From Lachnospiraceae bacterium (GTDB taxonomy: Bacteria > Bacillota > Clostridia > Lachnospirales > Lachnospiraceae), in assembly GCA_024691425.1 (NCBI GenBank), contig JAILNQ010000124.1, positions 1 to 46,182 on the forward strand: a stretch of DNA of 46,182 nucleotides. The letters run 5' to 3'. Below the pieces are notes generated by a model. That model was not told where the DNA came from. It did not search any database and worked only from the letters and a program-made list of their open reading frames with translations. Positions within the stretch are counted from its first letter, which is position 1. The number at the start of each line of letters is the position of its first letter. Below are positions 33,514 through 42,230 of the stretch, one piece after another. Position numbers and translations under genes: made by a program.

Positions 33514-34587
33514 TTACGAAAACCGTCCCTTAAATTCCATTGTGGAGCATTTATCAAGAGGGAGCTTCACTGTCTCGCCCCTCGCAGCCGACCTGTATAT
33601 GGCAAGCACGAGCTCAAGCGCTCTTCTTCCCGCTTTGGCATCAACATAAGGTTTCCGGTCAGTCCTTATGGCATCGATCACGTCCGCGTAGAGCGGTGTA
33701 TGGCCGTACCCGTAAACATTCGGAGGATTTTCGGCGAACTGCTTCATTATCTCCTGCGGGTCGTCGAGCATATCGGAAAACCGCCATTCCTCTATCTTGT
33801 TAACGCTGGTCCCGCCTGCTTTAACAGTGCCCTTTTCGCCGAAAAGGTAAAGCGTCTCCTCAAGGTTCTTCGGATAAACATCCGTAGTGCCTTCGATAAT
33901 GCCGTACGAGCCGTTCGCGAACCTTACAAGTGCGATTCCGAGGTCCTCTGCCTCTATGTAATCATGGCGCAGCCTGTCGGTCATTCCGACGACCTCGGTG
34001 ATCTCATCCCCCATCATCCAGCGGAGCAGATCTATGTTATGGATGCACTGATTCATCAGGGCGCCGCCGTCCTGTTCCCATGTGCCTCTCCATGAAGCCC
34101 TGTCATAGTATTCGTGATCCCTGCACCATCTTATGTGGGCAGTACCGTAGAACATCTTTCCGAACCTGTTCTTTTCAAGCGCCTCGCGGATCTTCGCGAT
34201 CGACTTGTTGAATCTGTTCTGATGATTGACGCAGACCTTGACTCCTTTTTCTTCTGCTGCCTCGATAATCCTGTCGGCATCTTCAAGAGAGAGCGCTATC
34301 GGTTTTTCTATGATTATGTTGCAGTCCCTCTCTATGCAGTCAAGAGCGATCGCAGCATGCTTTCCCGATTCCGTGGCAATTGCAACAAGCTCAGGATTTT
34401 CGCTATCAAGCATTTCCTTATAATCCGTATAGAGTTTAACGGAATCAGGAAGCTCGAATTTTGCTTTCTTGTCGTTCATGTTATCAGGGGCGACATCGCA
34501 TATCGCAACAATCTCAAGATCATTGTTAAGTGCCGCCTGGATATGGTTCGGCGATATCCTGCCGCATCCTATGAGTGCGTATTTCAT
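33514..34587 (-). CDS. Gfo/Idh/MocA-family oxidoreductase
   Basis: A 357-residue dehydrogenase with MKYALIGCGRISPNHIQAAL for NAD(P) binding, the canonical EKP loop (NIIIEKPIALSLEDAD) and the central CVNHQNRFNKSI and GALMNQCIHNIDLL, whose His is the catalytic position. This is the WlbA/WbpB-like pattern: oxidation at C3 of a UDP-HexNAc(A) is a good model. Unlike the homologue at 13090-14073, the EKP lysine is present. The frame is open through the gap upstream to 34686, but AAGGAG precedes the ATG at 34587 and the first 33 codons of the longer form are hairpin DNA, so I use the shorter form. Confidence 0.87.
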   Translation of the reverse strand: MKYALIGCGRISPNHIQAALNNDLEIVAICDVAPDNMNDKKAKFELPDSVKLYTDYKEMLDSENPELVAIATESGKHAAIALDCIERDCNIIIEKPIALSLEDADRIIEAAEEKGVKVCVNHQNRFNKSIAKIREALEKNRFGKMFYGTAHIRWCRDHEYYDRASWRGTWEQDGGALMNQCIHNIDLLRWMMGDEITEVVGMTDRLRHDYIEAEDLGIALVRFANGSYGIIEGTTDVYPKNLEETLYLFGEKGTVKAGGTSVNKIEEWRFSDMLDDPQEIMKQFAENPPNVYGYGHTPLYADVIDAIRTDRKPYVDAKAGRRALELVLAIYRSAARGETVKLPLDKCSTMEFKGRFS

Positions 34588-34613
34588 TTTATTCTCCTTC
34601 TTGCGATTGAACA

Positions 34614-34649
34614 TCGGCCCATTGAAATTCGACTGCGTCGAAGGGCCGA
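34614..34649 (-). repeat. Stem-loop: two nested inverted repeats with a one-sided bulge
   Basis: TCGGCCC (34614-34620) pairs with GGGCCGA (34643-34649), and inside it TTCGAC (34628-34633) pairs with GTCGAA (34637-34642) around a three-base loop. Seven unpaired bases (34621-34627) lie on one side. It is GC-rich, sits in the 105-bp gap upstream of the oxidoreductase gene, and has no run of T after it in the direction of transcription. Confidence 0.7.
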
Positions 34650-34656
34650 CGCCGCA

Positions 34657-34683
34657 TGTCAAGTTTTCATAGAAAACTTGACA
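34657..34683 (-). repeat. Perfect 12-bp palindrome with a 3-base loop
   Basis: TGTCAAGTTTTC (34657-34668) and GAAAACTTGACA (34672-34683) are perfect inverted repeats around ATA. The second minus-strand arm holds TTGACA, the consensus -35 box, but no -10 box follows at 17 bases. No T-tract follows on the transcribed strand, so it is not a classic terminator. With the adjacent stem-loop it looks like a dispersed intergenic element, an operator or an RNA processing site. Confidence 0.75.
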
Positions 34684-34692
34684 CATACCATA

Positions 34693-35832
34693 TCAGATGC
34701 CGGATCTGATGTAAGCGATCACATCTCCCAACGTGCTGTCATAAGTGCAGTGTCCACTGGCAAATTGTCTCATGTTCCTGATGATATCCTCTTCAGGCTC
34801 ATCAGCGTATACTCTGTCAGCAAATGCAATGATCTCCTTCATATCCGGAATGCTCTCATCATTAGCGATCTTCATGACGTAGGGGCTATCCATGTCCGGA
34901 ATGATATCTATAATGCATCCCGTCACGAAAGGAATCCCGACTGCCATATACTCTCTCGACTTAAGCGATGAGCTGAGATCGAGTCCCTTCCTGAATGCCC
35001 CGAGACATTCGAGCGCGAGATCGCATCCGCTAAAAAGCCGGTAAAGATCGTCTCCAACGAGCCTTCCATGGAATACAACCCTTTCCGTAAGGCCATATTC
35101 TTTCACCATACTCTTGTATCGTGTAAGCTCCGGCCCCGGTCCATCCCCGACGACATGGAAGATGATATTGCGCACTCCGCCTGATCTATAATACTCAGCC
35201 ATGGAATTGATGAACCTGTCATATCCGTGATTCGGAAACATCGTGCTGACGCCTATTACGTCGATCCGATCCTTTTTCCGGTATCCTCCGGGCGATCTTA
35301 CCGGTATCCTAGAAACGTCGATGCCGTTCATGTAAGTGACCGTCTTCACGCCGTGGATCACCTTATACTGGCTGTCAAGAACCGCAAAGCGGTCCACGCA
35401 CTTCCTGTATTTACTTCTTGCCGCAATATCCTTCAGAAGAAGGGGCAGATAAACTATGCCCTTCAGCCAATACGTATTCGGATAGTCAGGGAATTCAATG
35501 ATGATCTTCGAATCCGGATTGTGCTTCTTAAGCTTTAAAAGAAACGCGGTATACCGGCAGTCGGCCGCTTCAAACCTGAAGTAGTAAAAATCCCTGCCGT
35601 CATATTCCGGCTTGTATTTAAACTCCGAAAAGACGTATGTGAACGGTATCGCCGCACATACGCCTTTGCCGAGATGAGTCTTCCGCAGACCTTTTGAGAC
35701 AGGCTCGGCATTGACATGATTCATCTCAAAACCGGCACGCTCGAATGCGCTTATCTCGTCAAAAACCTTCATTACGGCCCCTTGAGCCGTTTCCCCCGGT
35801 CTTACCTGAGAAAAGTATATTCCCTTAATCAA
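34693..35832 (-). CDS. Family 4-like glycosyltransferase (GT-B)
   Basis: A 379-residue retaining glycosyltransferase candidate. The C-domain has VIGVSTMFPNHGYDRFI, FHVVGDGPGPEL, VVFHGRLVGDDLYRLFSGCDLALECLG and the GLDLSSSLKSREYMAVGIPFV segment containing the E-x7-E-like nucleotide-sugar site. No ATG is near the conserved start IKGIYFSQVRPGE; I use a TTG at 35832 with AAAGGA upstream, overlapping the previous gene by 8 nt. A TTG at 35859 would add nine residues. The donor sugar is unknown. Confidence 0.82.
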   Translation of the reverse strand: MIKGIYFSQVRPGETAQGAVMKVFDEISAFERAGFEMNHVNAEPVSKGLRKTHLGKGVCAAIPFTYVFSEFKYKPEYDGRDFYYFRFEAADCRYTAFLLKLKKHNPDSKIIIEFPDYPNTYWLKGIVYLPLLLKDIAARSKYRKCVDRFAVLDSQYKVIHGVKTVTYMNGIDVSRIPVRSPGGYRKKDRIDVIGVSTMFPNHGYDRFINSMAEYYRSGGVRNIIFHVVGDGPGPELTRYKSMVKEYGLTERVVFHGRLVGDDLYRLFSGCDLALECLGAFRKGLDLSSSLKSREYMAVGIPFVTGCIIDIIPDMDSPYVMKIANDESIPDMKEIIAFADRVYADEPEEDIIRNMRQFASGHCTYDSTLGDVIAYIRSGI

Positions 35833-36766
35833 AATTGATCCTTTCTTCCTCCACGACAACGGGACGATGGATCACGCGGGTATTGATGTTCAGAACATAT
35901 TCACCGAGGAACCCTATGAAGAACAGCTGAATGGATCCGAGCAGGAACACGCCGATCGTCATCGGTGCATATCCGGCTGAGAACGAATCCCAGTGAGTAA
36001 GCTTCAGCACAAGGTAGACGATTGCAATGATAAAGCTTATCACACCTGCCGCGAACCCGATCAGAGTGGCAAGTCTTAAGCCTACCTTCGTGTAGCTTGT
36101 AAAACTCAGCATCGCGCCGTCATAAAGGCTGTAGAAATTGTTGTGAGTCTTCCCCGCGCGGCGCTCCTCCTGCTCATATGTAACTTCCGTCATATTGAAG
36201 CCCTCTCCGTATTCCGCAACTATTCCGCGAAGGAAAGGGATCGGATCATCAAGCTCCCTCAGGAGCCTTACGAATGTTTTATCATAAAGGCCGAAGCCCG
36301 TAAAATGCTCAATAAGCTTAACCGTAGACATCCTCTTGATAACCTTGTAATAGCAGCTCCGAAGGAAGAACAGTATGCCCGACTCCTTGCTGGATGTCTT
36401 AATGCCGCTTACGATCTTATGGCCTTTTTCCCACTCACGGACGAATACCGGGATCATGTTCACCGGTTCCTGAAAATCAGCCGCTATGGACACGGTGCAG
36501 TCGCCTGTCGTCTGGCAGATGCCGTAGAACGGTGAATTGAACTGCCCGAAATTCGTGACGTTGAAAATCGCCTTGATCTTGGGATTATGCGCACAGAGAT
36601 TACGGATGACATCCCTTGTGCCGTCCTTAGAACAGTTGTCGATGAACACTATCTCGTAATCGTACTCGGGAAGTGCTTCAGCAAACACATTGATTATTGA
36701 ATTGGCCATGAGTTCCGCGTTCTCAACTTCGTTGTAGCACGGGATCATTACGCTTATCTTTTTCAT
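35825..36766 (-). CDS. Polyprenyl-phosphate glycosyltransferase (GtrB/DPM1-like GT2)
   Basis: A 313-residue membrane-anchored GT2: MKKISVMIPCYNEVENAE, IDNCSKDGTRDVI, NFGQFNSPFYG and AADFQEP are the GtrB/DPM1 signatures. Two membrane spans follow near the C-terminus (LIGFAAGVISFIIAIVYLVL and GVFLLGSIQLFFIGFLGEYV). It should transfer a sugar from a nucleotide donor to undecaprenyl phosphate on the cytoplasmic face, for use by a GT-C enzyme outside. A TTG 36 bases upstream is possible, but the ATG at 36766 starts at the conserved strand. There is no ribosome site; the promoter lies so close that the mRNA may be leaderless. Confidence 0.88.
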   Translation of the reverse strand: MKKISVMIPCYNEVENAELMANSIINVFAEALPEYDYEIVFIDNCSKDGTRDVIRNLCAHNPKIKAIFNVTNFGQFNSPFYGICQTTGDCTVSIAADFQEPVNMIPVFVREWEKGHKIVSGIKTSSKESGILFFLRSCYYKVIKRMSTVKLIEHFTGFGLYDKTFVRLLRELDDPIPFLRGIVAEYGEGFNMTEVTYEQEERRAGKTHNNFYSLYDGAMLSFTSYTKVGLRLATLIGFAAGVISFIIAIVYLVLKLTHWDSFSAGYAPMTIGVFLLGSIQLFFIGFLGEYVLNINTRVIHRPVVVEEERINFD

Positions 36767-36773
36767 GACAGAT

Positions 36774-36802
36774 ATTTTATCATTTTTAAGTATTACAGTC
36801 AA
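36774..36802 (-). promoter_or_regulatory. Sigma-A-like promoter upstream of the GtrB-like gene
   Basis: On the minus strand TTGACT (36802 to 36797), a 17-base spacer and TAAAAT (36779 to 36774), with TG one base before the -10, form a good extended promoter. The stop codon TGA of the previous gene lies inside the -35 box. A transcript start seven bases after the -10 falls at or one base before the ATG at 36766, and no ribosome site is present, which points to a leaderless or nearly leaderless transcript. Confidence 0.5.
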
Positions 36803-37647
36803 AAACGGAGCCTGATAAGGGAAATGACATCAAAGAACATTCTGAAGAACGCGGCCGGAAGCGCAAGAGCCGTCGAAAGCACCCACTGCGGCTTCGTAGA
36901 CCACTTAAGCTCAAGAGCGGGATATTCCTGCTTTACGGCATAAGGAACAAAAACCTTCGAAGGCCTGTTCCATATCTCGTTCACGCAGTTCGTGCCCGAT
37001 ACTATCTCCACCCACATAGGGATTTTCGTTCTTATAACAGCCTTCCTGGCATCTGTCGCCTTATCAACATCAGTATGCTGAAAAGAATAGATATTCATGT
37101 CGTCTCCGCCCGTCTTCGACGAATATGACATGAAGTGATTGTTCACGTATGAATATCTCATGCATTTTTTCGTTCTCGTGTCGTACTGCAGTCCGCTCGC
37201 GAACGAGAGTATGCCCTGGTCCGGTGCGTCCTTCTTGATCCTTTCGACAAATGTCCTGTGTATCATGTCATCATTGTCGACACGTGCGGAAATAACGCCC
37301 GTCTCATCATATGCGGCAAGCGTCTTTTTTATTTCATCGAGGAAATTCTCCGATTCATCATCTCCTAGAAAGCAGGGTTCGAACACAGGAAGCTTTTTTT
37401 CATAGCCGCTGATGCGCTCTTTGAACCGGTCAGGCGTATCCTTGTGGAACATCACGATCCATCTGAAATCCATGTCGGTCTGTGCGGCAAACGAAGGAAA
37501 TGTGTATTTTTCGAAAATCGCGAACCTCTTTTCAAGATATTCCTCGTCAAGGAACAGGTAATACCCTTCAGGAACATCGCTATAGAGCTTGCGGTATCTG
37601 TATCTCGATGCGAGATTGAATCTGGTTATGACGACGACAGGCTTCAT
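36799..37647 (-). CDS. Putative rhamnosyltransferase-family glycosyltransferase
   Basis: A 282-residue protein of the putative rhamnosyl transferase family, common in polysaccharide loci. It shows VVVITRFNLASRYRYR, a GT-A-like FRWIVMFHKDTPDRF, and the metal-binding SARVDNDDMIH. Late segments SGTNCVNEIWN and KVFVPYAVKQEYP match the family. The C-terminus has a hydrophobic stretch (LSTALALPAAFFRMFFDVI) that may associate with the membrane. The donor could be any deoxysugar. It starts with an ATGA overlap behind the CDP-glucose dehydratase. Confidence 0.75.
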   Translation of the reverse strand: MKPVVVITRFNLASRYRYRKLYSDVPEGYYLFLDEEYLEKRFAIFEKYTFPSFAAQTDMDFRWIVMFHKDTPDRFKERISGYEKKLPVFEPCFLGDDESENFLDEIKKTLAAYDETGVISARVDNDDMIHRTFVERIKKDAPDQGILSFASGLQYDTRTKKCMRYSYVNNHFMSYSSKTGGDDMNIYSFQHTDVDKATDARKAVIRTKIPMWVEIVSGTNCVNEIWNRPSKVFVPYAVKQEYPALELKWSTKPQWVLSTALALPAAFFRMFFDVISLIRLRF

Positions 37648-38747
37648 TTCTTCCGGCTTTCCTCAATATAAGTCATGATCTGATCATGCATGACCTCACA
37701 ATGATCCCCGCCTTCTGAGTATGTCTTGTACCATCTGACGAGCTCTGACATCGCCCTGTCAATGTTCCAGACAGGATGCCATGCCAGTTCCTCCTTGATC
37801 TTCGTACAGTCAAGTTTCAGATAATTCGCCTCATGAGGACCTCCGTCCGATACATCCTTCCAGGCGGTCGTGCTATTGCTTCTTGCATTCCAGAGGTCGC
37901 AGAACTTCGTTGCGATCTGTGCGGTCGTGACCGCATCCTCATCATCGGGGCCGACATTATAGCATCCGGCTATTGACGGATCAGTATACTGCCTGGCCGC
38001 GGTCCAAAGATAACAGATGACCGGCTCGAGCACATGCTGGTAAGGCCTTGTGGACCGCGGATTTCTGACTATAATGTCCTCTCCGGCCATTGCGGCTCTG
38101 ACACAGTCCGGGATTATCCTGTCCTTCGCGAAGTCTCCTCCGCCTATCACGTTACCTGCACGCATCGTAGTAACTGCTATATTCTTATCACGCAGGAATG
38201 AATTCCTGTAACTGTCAGTCACAAGCTCAGAGCACGATTTGGAATTCGAGTAAGGATCATATCCGCAAAGCTCCTCATCTTCCCTGTAGCCTTCAGCCCT
38301 TTCTTGGTTACGGTATACCTTATCTGTCGTAACATTTATCACGCTCTTTATGCTTTCTTGCGTACGGCAGCACTCAAGAACGTTGACCGTTCCCATAACA
38401 TTCGTGCTGTATGTCCCGACAGGATCCTCATACGAGCGCCGCACAAGCGGCTGCGCAGCCATATGGATCACTATCTCCGGCCTGGCTTTATCAAAAGTTT
38501 CCCTAAGAAGCTCTAAGTCCCTTATGTCTCCATAGACATTCGTAAGCTTTCCGGGATAACCGGTCACCTTGCCATCAAAGCCGCAAAGCTCGTGCAGATT
38601 CGGTTTTTCATCAGGCCGAAGGGCATATCCGATGGCGTCGGCACCTAAAAGAAGCAGCACGGCCGTCATCCATGAGCCTTTGAATCCGGTATGGCCCGTA
38701 ATAAGCACTTTTTTTCCTTTGTAGAATTCCATTACGTCTTCAGTCAT
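37644..38747 (-). CDS. rfbG: CDP-glucose 4,6-dehydratase
   Basis: A 367-residue extended SDR that makes CDP-4-keto-6-deoxyglucose, entry point to 3,6-dideoxyhexoses. Hallmarks: KVLITGHTGFKGSW near the start, the KPNLHELCG segment, AAQPLVRRSYEDPVGTY, TTDK (140-143), and Tyr166-Lys170 in YDPYSNSK, then RAGNVIGGGDFAKDRIIPD. Several ATGs lie in frame: 38756 (ATGA overlap with the previous gene), 38747 and 38732. I use 38747 because the length fits RfbG best. The glucose-1-P cytidylyltransferase (RfbF) and the C3 dehydratase (RfbH) are not in the window. Confidence 0.88.
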   Translation of the reverse strand: MTEDVMEFYKGKKVLITGHTGFKGSWMTAVLLLLGADAIGYALRPDEKPNLHELCGFDGKVTGYPGKLTNVYGDIRDLELLRETFDKARPEIVIHMAAQPLVRRSYEDPVGTYSTNVMGTVNVLECCRTQESIKSVINVTTDKVYRNQERAEGYREDEELCGYDPYSNSKSCSELVTDSYRNSFLRDKNIAVTTMRAGNVIGGGDFAKDRIIPDCVRAAMAGEDIIVRNPRSTRPYQHVLEPVICYLWTAARQYTDPSIAGCYNVGPDDEDAVTTAQIATKFCDLWNARSNSTTAWKDVSDGGPHEANYLKLDCTKIKEELAWHPVWNIDRAMSELVRWYKTYSEGGDHCEVMHDQIMTYIEESRKK

Positions 38748-38752
38748 ATTGA

Positions 38753-40336
38753 TCATTCCCGTACATAAAAAGCAGTTTCGTATGGCATGTTGCCGAGCTG
38801 GAGGTTCAGCCGGTCTATGCATATGTATCCGTTTTCCTCGCACACCTCATCAGTCAATGTCCTGTAAAGTCCCGGTTCCTCGAACGTGATCAGCGAATAG
38901 CCGCCCTCAGCGGCCTTTTTCTGTATTTTATCATGATAGTCTATGTTTTTGACAGCAATATCGTGTGAATACGGGAATATCGCGGCTATAGTTTCTGAGC
39001 AGACGGCAAGATCCCTCGTATACGTGCTCAACGCCTCAGCATCGTGGCCGCAGACGCACTGGCCTCCTCCCCTCTCAGCATAAAGATCAGAAAGTCCTCT
39101 TGAATAGAATACGTCTCCGTCCTTCCCGTACTGCTCGACATATGAATATGCCTTCTGCCAGTCGGCGATCTCTTCCTTTGTGAGCACATGGAGCGGGAGC
39201 TTTCCGAAGCCGAAGTACGTAACGAAAAGCGCTGCTATGATATATGCCGATACGGCTACCGCTGCCGGAACCTCATCTTTTATTTTCTCTGCACTTGCGA
39301 GAGTCACTATGACGATGAACGGCATCCAGAGCTGAAGGAAGTAGGAAATGAAAGCCCCATCGTTTCTTCCGAGGAATATAAGAGGAACGAGCATCACAGG
39401 GATCGAAACAGCACAGAGCGTGAACGCATCATTCTCTTTGAATTTCACTTCGGAAAGCTTTGTCTTTTTCTTTACGAATCTTGCGAGCGCCCTGACGGCG
39501 ACAAATGCCAGTACCGCAAAAAGAGCCGCAAAGGCAGCCAGAAGATAGCTCACCTGATCAAGGAGCGTTAAGAATCCGTTGCCCATTCCGGTGATGGTGC
39601 CGAGATACATGAACATTATTGAGTATGTCCAGTAAAGCGGCCAGAAGGCCGTTACGATCACGGCAGCTGCTATGTTTATTGCCGCCGAATATACCACAAA
39701 CATCAGAGCATCACGCTTCGAATAGAGCAGCATATATATGAATATGCATAAAGCTATGAAGACGAAATACTGCTTCGTATAAAAGCACAGCGTTATGAGA
39801 ACTGCACACACTAGCGGCTTGTTCTTAACCTTAGGTGAGACTGCGGCGCACATCGACAGAAGCAGAAGAAGCAGACCTAAGTCATCGGGTGCCGCGGATA
39901 TGTATCCGAACCTCCAGTGGCAGAACATGAAAAGAAGTGCGGCAAGCACAGGCGTAACAGGCGTTGCGGCGTATTTTCTCATGAGCGAAAATCCTATGAC
40001 TGCCGACAGAAGTATGCATGAGAGCGAAATCGCAAAATGCGCAACCGGTGCTGAGCATCCGGTGATTTTCGCTATGCCGGCGGCTATGAGGCTGTTAAGG
40101 AACGGGTAATCATAATTGATCCCGGGGATTTCCCAGCCGAGCGCAGACAGGGTATAAGGGCTCTTTCCCTCGATGAAAAGCCTCGTCAGCGATACATTCG
40201 AAGGCTCCAGAAGTTCCTTTGGATAAGGAAGCGCAAGGATCCCCGCATGAACAACCCTGTATATGAACAGACATGCTGCCGCGAAAACCATAAGAGCGAT
40301 AAGCCTGTATATGAGATTGATCTTTTCAGTCTTCAT
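38753..40336 (-). CDS. GT-C-like multi-pass membrane glycosyltransferase
   Basis: A 527-residue integral membrane protein with about 11 spans and a C-terminal soluble part of roughly 130 residues. The first extracytoplasmic loop after span one has the acidic/aromatic pattern of GT39/GT-C enzymes (YPYPKELLEPSNVS, then GINYDYPFLNSL). It should use a polyprenyl-linked sugar donor, such as that made by the GtrB-like enzyme at 35825. The ATG at 40336 has GAGG nine bases before it; the frame is open to 40384. It overlaps the CotH gene by 11 nt. The family is inferred from topology, not motif. Confidence 0.65.
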   Translation of the reverse strand: MKTEKINLIYRLIALMVFAAACLFIYRVVHAGILALPYPKELLEPSNVSLTRLFIEGKSPYTLSALGWEIPGINYDYPFLNSLIAAGIAKITGCSAPVAHFAISLSCILLSAVIGFSLMRKYAATPVTPVLAALLFMFCHWRFGYISAAPDDLGLLLLLLSMCAAVSPKVKNKPLVCAVLITLCFYTKQYFVFIALCIFIYMLLYSKRDALMFVVYSAAINIAAAVIVTAFWPLYWTYSIMFMYLGTITGMGNGFLTLLDQVSYLLAAFAALFAVLAFVAVRALARFVKKKTKLSEVKFKENDAFTLCAVSIPVMLVPLIFLGRNDGAFISYFLQLWMPFIVIVTLASAEKIKDEVPAAVAVSAYIIAALFVTYFGFGKLPLHVLTKEEIADWQKAYSYVEQYGKDGDVFYSRGLSDLYAERGGGQCVCGHDAEALSTYTRDLAVCSETIAAIFPYSHDIAVKNIDYHDKIQKKAAEGGYSLITFEEPGLYRTLTDEVCEENGYICIDRLNLQLGNMPYETAFYVRE

Positions 40337-42218
40337 CAATGAGATCCTCTGCAAATCTGAGTATCTTCTCTTTTCTCGTTTCAAAAAAAGCTGCTATTAA
40401 TTCTTTTTCTGGCTCATCCCACTTTTCGTCCGAGAGCTCTTCTTTGATATGTGCATCCGAAAAAGAGGTATTCCCGAGTTCAACAAGGCGGGCCGAAAGC
40501 TTTTCTCTGAAGCTTTCATTGGTCATGAGTCCCTTGAGCAACGGACTGCCGTCAATGTAATCCTGATCCATGATAGAGATCACGTCATTGAAAATGATAT
40601 CCCCGTCATGAAGCATAAAACGGAACCTGCCGTCACCGTAGCCGCTGTCATACGGCTTTCTGACGCGCCAGCACATCGAATTGGTAAATTCATCCCAGTC
40701 ATTGTTGCCGGCCCATGTATTTATCGCAATATAGTCAATGTAGCTGTCGATATCGACCATAGTCTGAAGCTGCTCATAGTTTTCATCCAGCGACAGATCA
40801 TTTGCGGCCGCAAAATCATCGATCGCAAGGTACAGCTGTCTTGCCTCCTCATATGATGCCTCATCGTCTCCGCCGATCTCAGGAAACGTGTCGTTAAGCA
40901 CTATCAGGTTTCCGGGATCTATGCCGTAATTATCGAGAAAGAATTTCTCGTCGAACTTCTGCCTTATGTATATGCTGTTCCAGAATTCCCCGTTGATAAA
41001 AAGCGCCGCTCTGTCAGTAGTTGCATGCGTTATTATCTCTTCATCCGAAACGAGCGAGAAGAAGAAAGATTCTATGAAAGAATCATCGAGCGTGACCCTG
41101 TCGCTTAAATTTCCTGCATCAAAGAAGTCGTATCCGAATACGTCCGATCCGCTGTAATTGTCCCTTGCACGGAGCTGGAAATTCTTTACGCGCTCATCTC
41201 TAGTCGTCCTGCCGAAAAGCTTGAGTCCGCATTTTTCGCTGAGCACTTCTTTTCCGTCGCGGAAATAGTCCATGTCGGCCGGAACTTCCCATTCCCTGCC
41301 TTTCTTATTGAAGTTCACCTCCGGCGCGTCGCCCTCCTGGCCGCCGAGATACCACTCATCATATTCTTTTCCGACCGATACTATTCCGTAGTCACCGAAC
41401 AGGTCATCGCGGTCGGCAACAACAGAAATGATGTTCCTGTATTTATCGCCGGTAAAGAAGAAAACGCGCGTGGCAATATCGCTTCTGTTACCGTACTCAT
41501 CTATAGCTGCCGCCCTGACAACGAACGCCTTGTCAACGGGTTCCTCTATCGGCTTTGCTATCGGAATGCCGTCATATTCGTCCTCAAGGTAATTCTTCAC
41601 GATGTTTGCGACGCTTACGACCGTATTCGGTTCGGCAGAAATGTCGTGAACCTTTATCGGTGATGTATATTTCATCGAGTTCTCATCAGGCTCGCACCCG
41701 TCAAGCGTATAATATATCGCGTTGCCGTCCGGTGCTAAAACCGTAAGGGCGAACTCTTCATCATATATACCGCTTTCTGCCGACATTTCCGGCATCATCG
41801 GCTTCATGTCGGAAGTATACTTGAAGATTATGTTTCCCCTTGCATCAGACAGATAGACATTCTCATCGCCCGTGTTCTTCAGAGCAAAATTCCAGCTGGG
41901 GTCAAGCTTTACAAGTATGCTTTCACCGCCGAAAAGCACTATACCGTCAAGCGGAAGACGATCCCCGCCCCTTCTCGAATCCGAAAGGAACAGTCCGGAA
42001 AGATCATACTCGCTTTCATTGACATTCTTTATACGGACATAATCAGAAAACTCTATCGAACCGTCATCTTTGACGATCCTCGGACTGTCAGAGCGCACAT
42101 CATAAATGACAAGACCGCTGTCCGCCTTAGCCCTAGGGGCGAAAAGAAGCAGAAGCAGAAGAAACAGCGTGCATGCACCGACTATTATGTATTTAAAATA
42201 TTTACTCCCTAACTTCAT
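40326..42218 (-). CDS. Secreted CotH-kinase-family protein with lamin-tail domain
   Basis: A 630-residue exported protein. After a signal-like hydrophobic segment ending RAKA (about residue 33) come a lamin-tail domain (VIYDVRSDSP to about 115), a chitobiase-C-like beta domain (about 140-250, with YYTLDGCEPDENS) and a CotH domain in the C-terminal half (LKLFGRTTRDERVKNFQL, IYIRQKFDEKFF, NTWAGNNDWDEF, FMLHDGDIIFND). CotH is the atypical secretion kinase of spore coats; outside sporulation these proteins sit in envelope loci. It is 12 bp after DUF4956 and joins DUF4956 and VTC in a known gene trio. A TTG nine bases upstream is an alternative start. Confidence 0.85.
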   Translation of the reverse strand: MKLGSKYFKYIIVGACTLFLLLLLLFAPRAKADSGLVIYDVRSDSPRIVKDDGSIEFSDYVRIKNVNESEYDLSGLFLSDSRRGGDRLPLDGIVLFGGESILVKLDPSWNFALKNTGDENVYLSDARGNIIFKYTSDMKPMMPEMSAESGIYDEEFALTVLAPDGNAIYYTLDGCEPDENSMKYTSPIKVHDISAEPNTVVSVANIVKNYLEDEYDGIPIAKPIEEPVDKAFVVRAAAIDEYGNRSDIATRVFFFTGDKYRNIISVVADRDDLFGDYGIVSVGKEYDEWYLGGQEGDAPEVNFNKKGREWEVPADMDYFRDGKEVLSEKCGLKLFGRTTRDERVKNFQLRARDNYSGSDVFGYDFFDAGNLSDRVTLDDSFIESFFFSLVSDEEIITHATTDRAALFINGEFWNSIYIRQKFDEKFFLDNYGIDPGNLIVLNDTFPEIGGDDEASYEEARQLYLAIDDFAAANDLSLDENYEQLQTMVDIDSYIDYIAINTWAGNNDWDEFTNSMCWRVRKPYDSGYGDGRFRFMLHDGDIIFNDVISIMDQDYIDGSPLLKGLMTNESFREKLSARLVELGNTSFSDAHIKEELSDEKWDEPEKELIAAFFETRKEKILRFAEDLIDED

Positions 42219-42230
42219 ATCCTGCAAAAG

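Noticed and set aside
34657-34662. Promoter -35 (TTGACA) inside the palindrome
   Set aside because: No acceptable -10 box lies 15-19 bases downstream; that stretch is GC-rich.
34657-34683. Intrinsic terminator
   Set aside because: The palindrome is perfect but AT-rich, and no T-tract follows on the minus strand.
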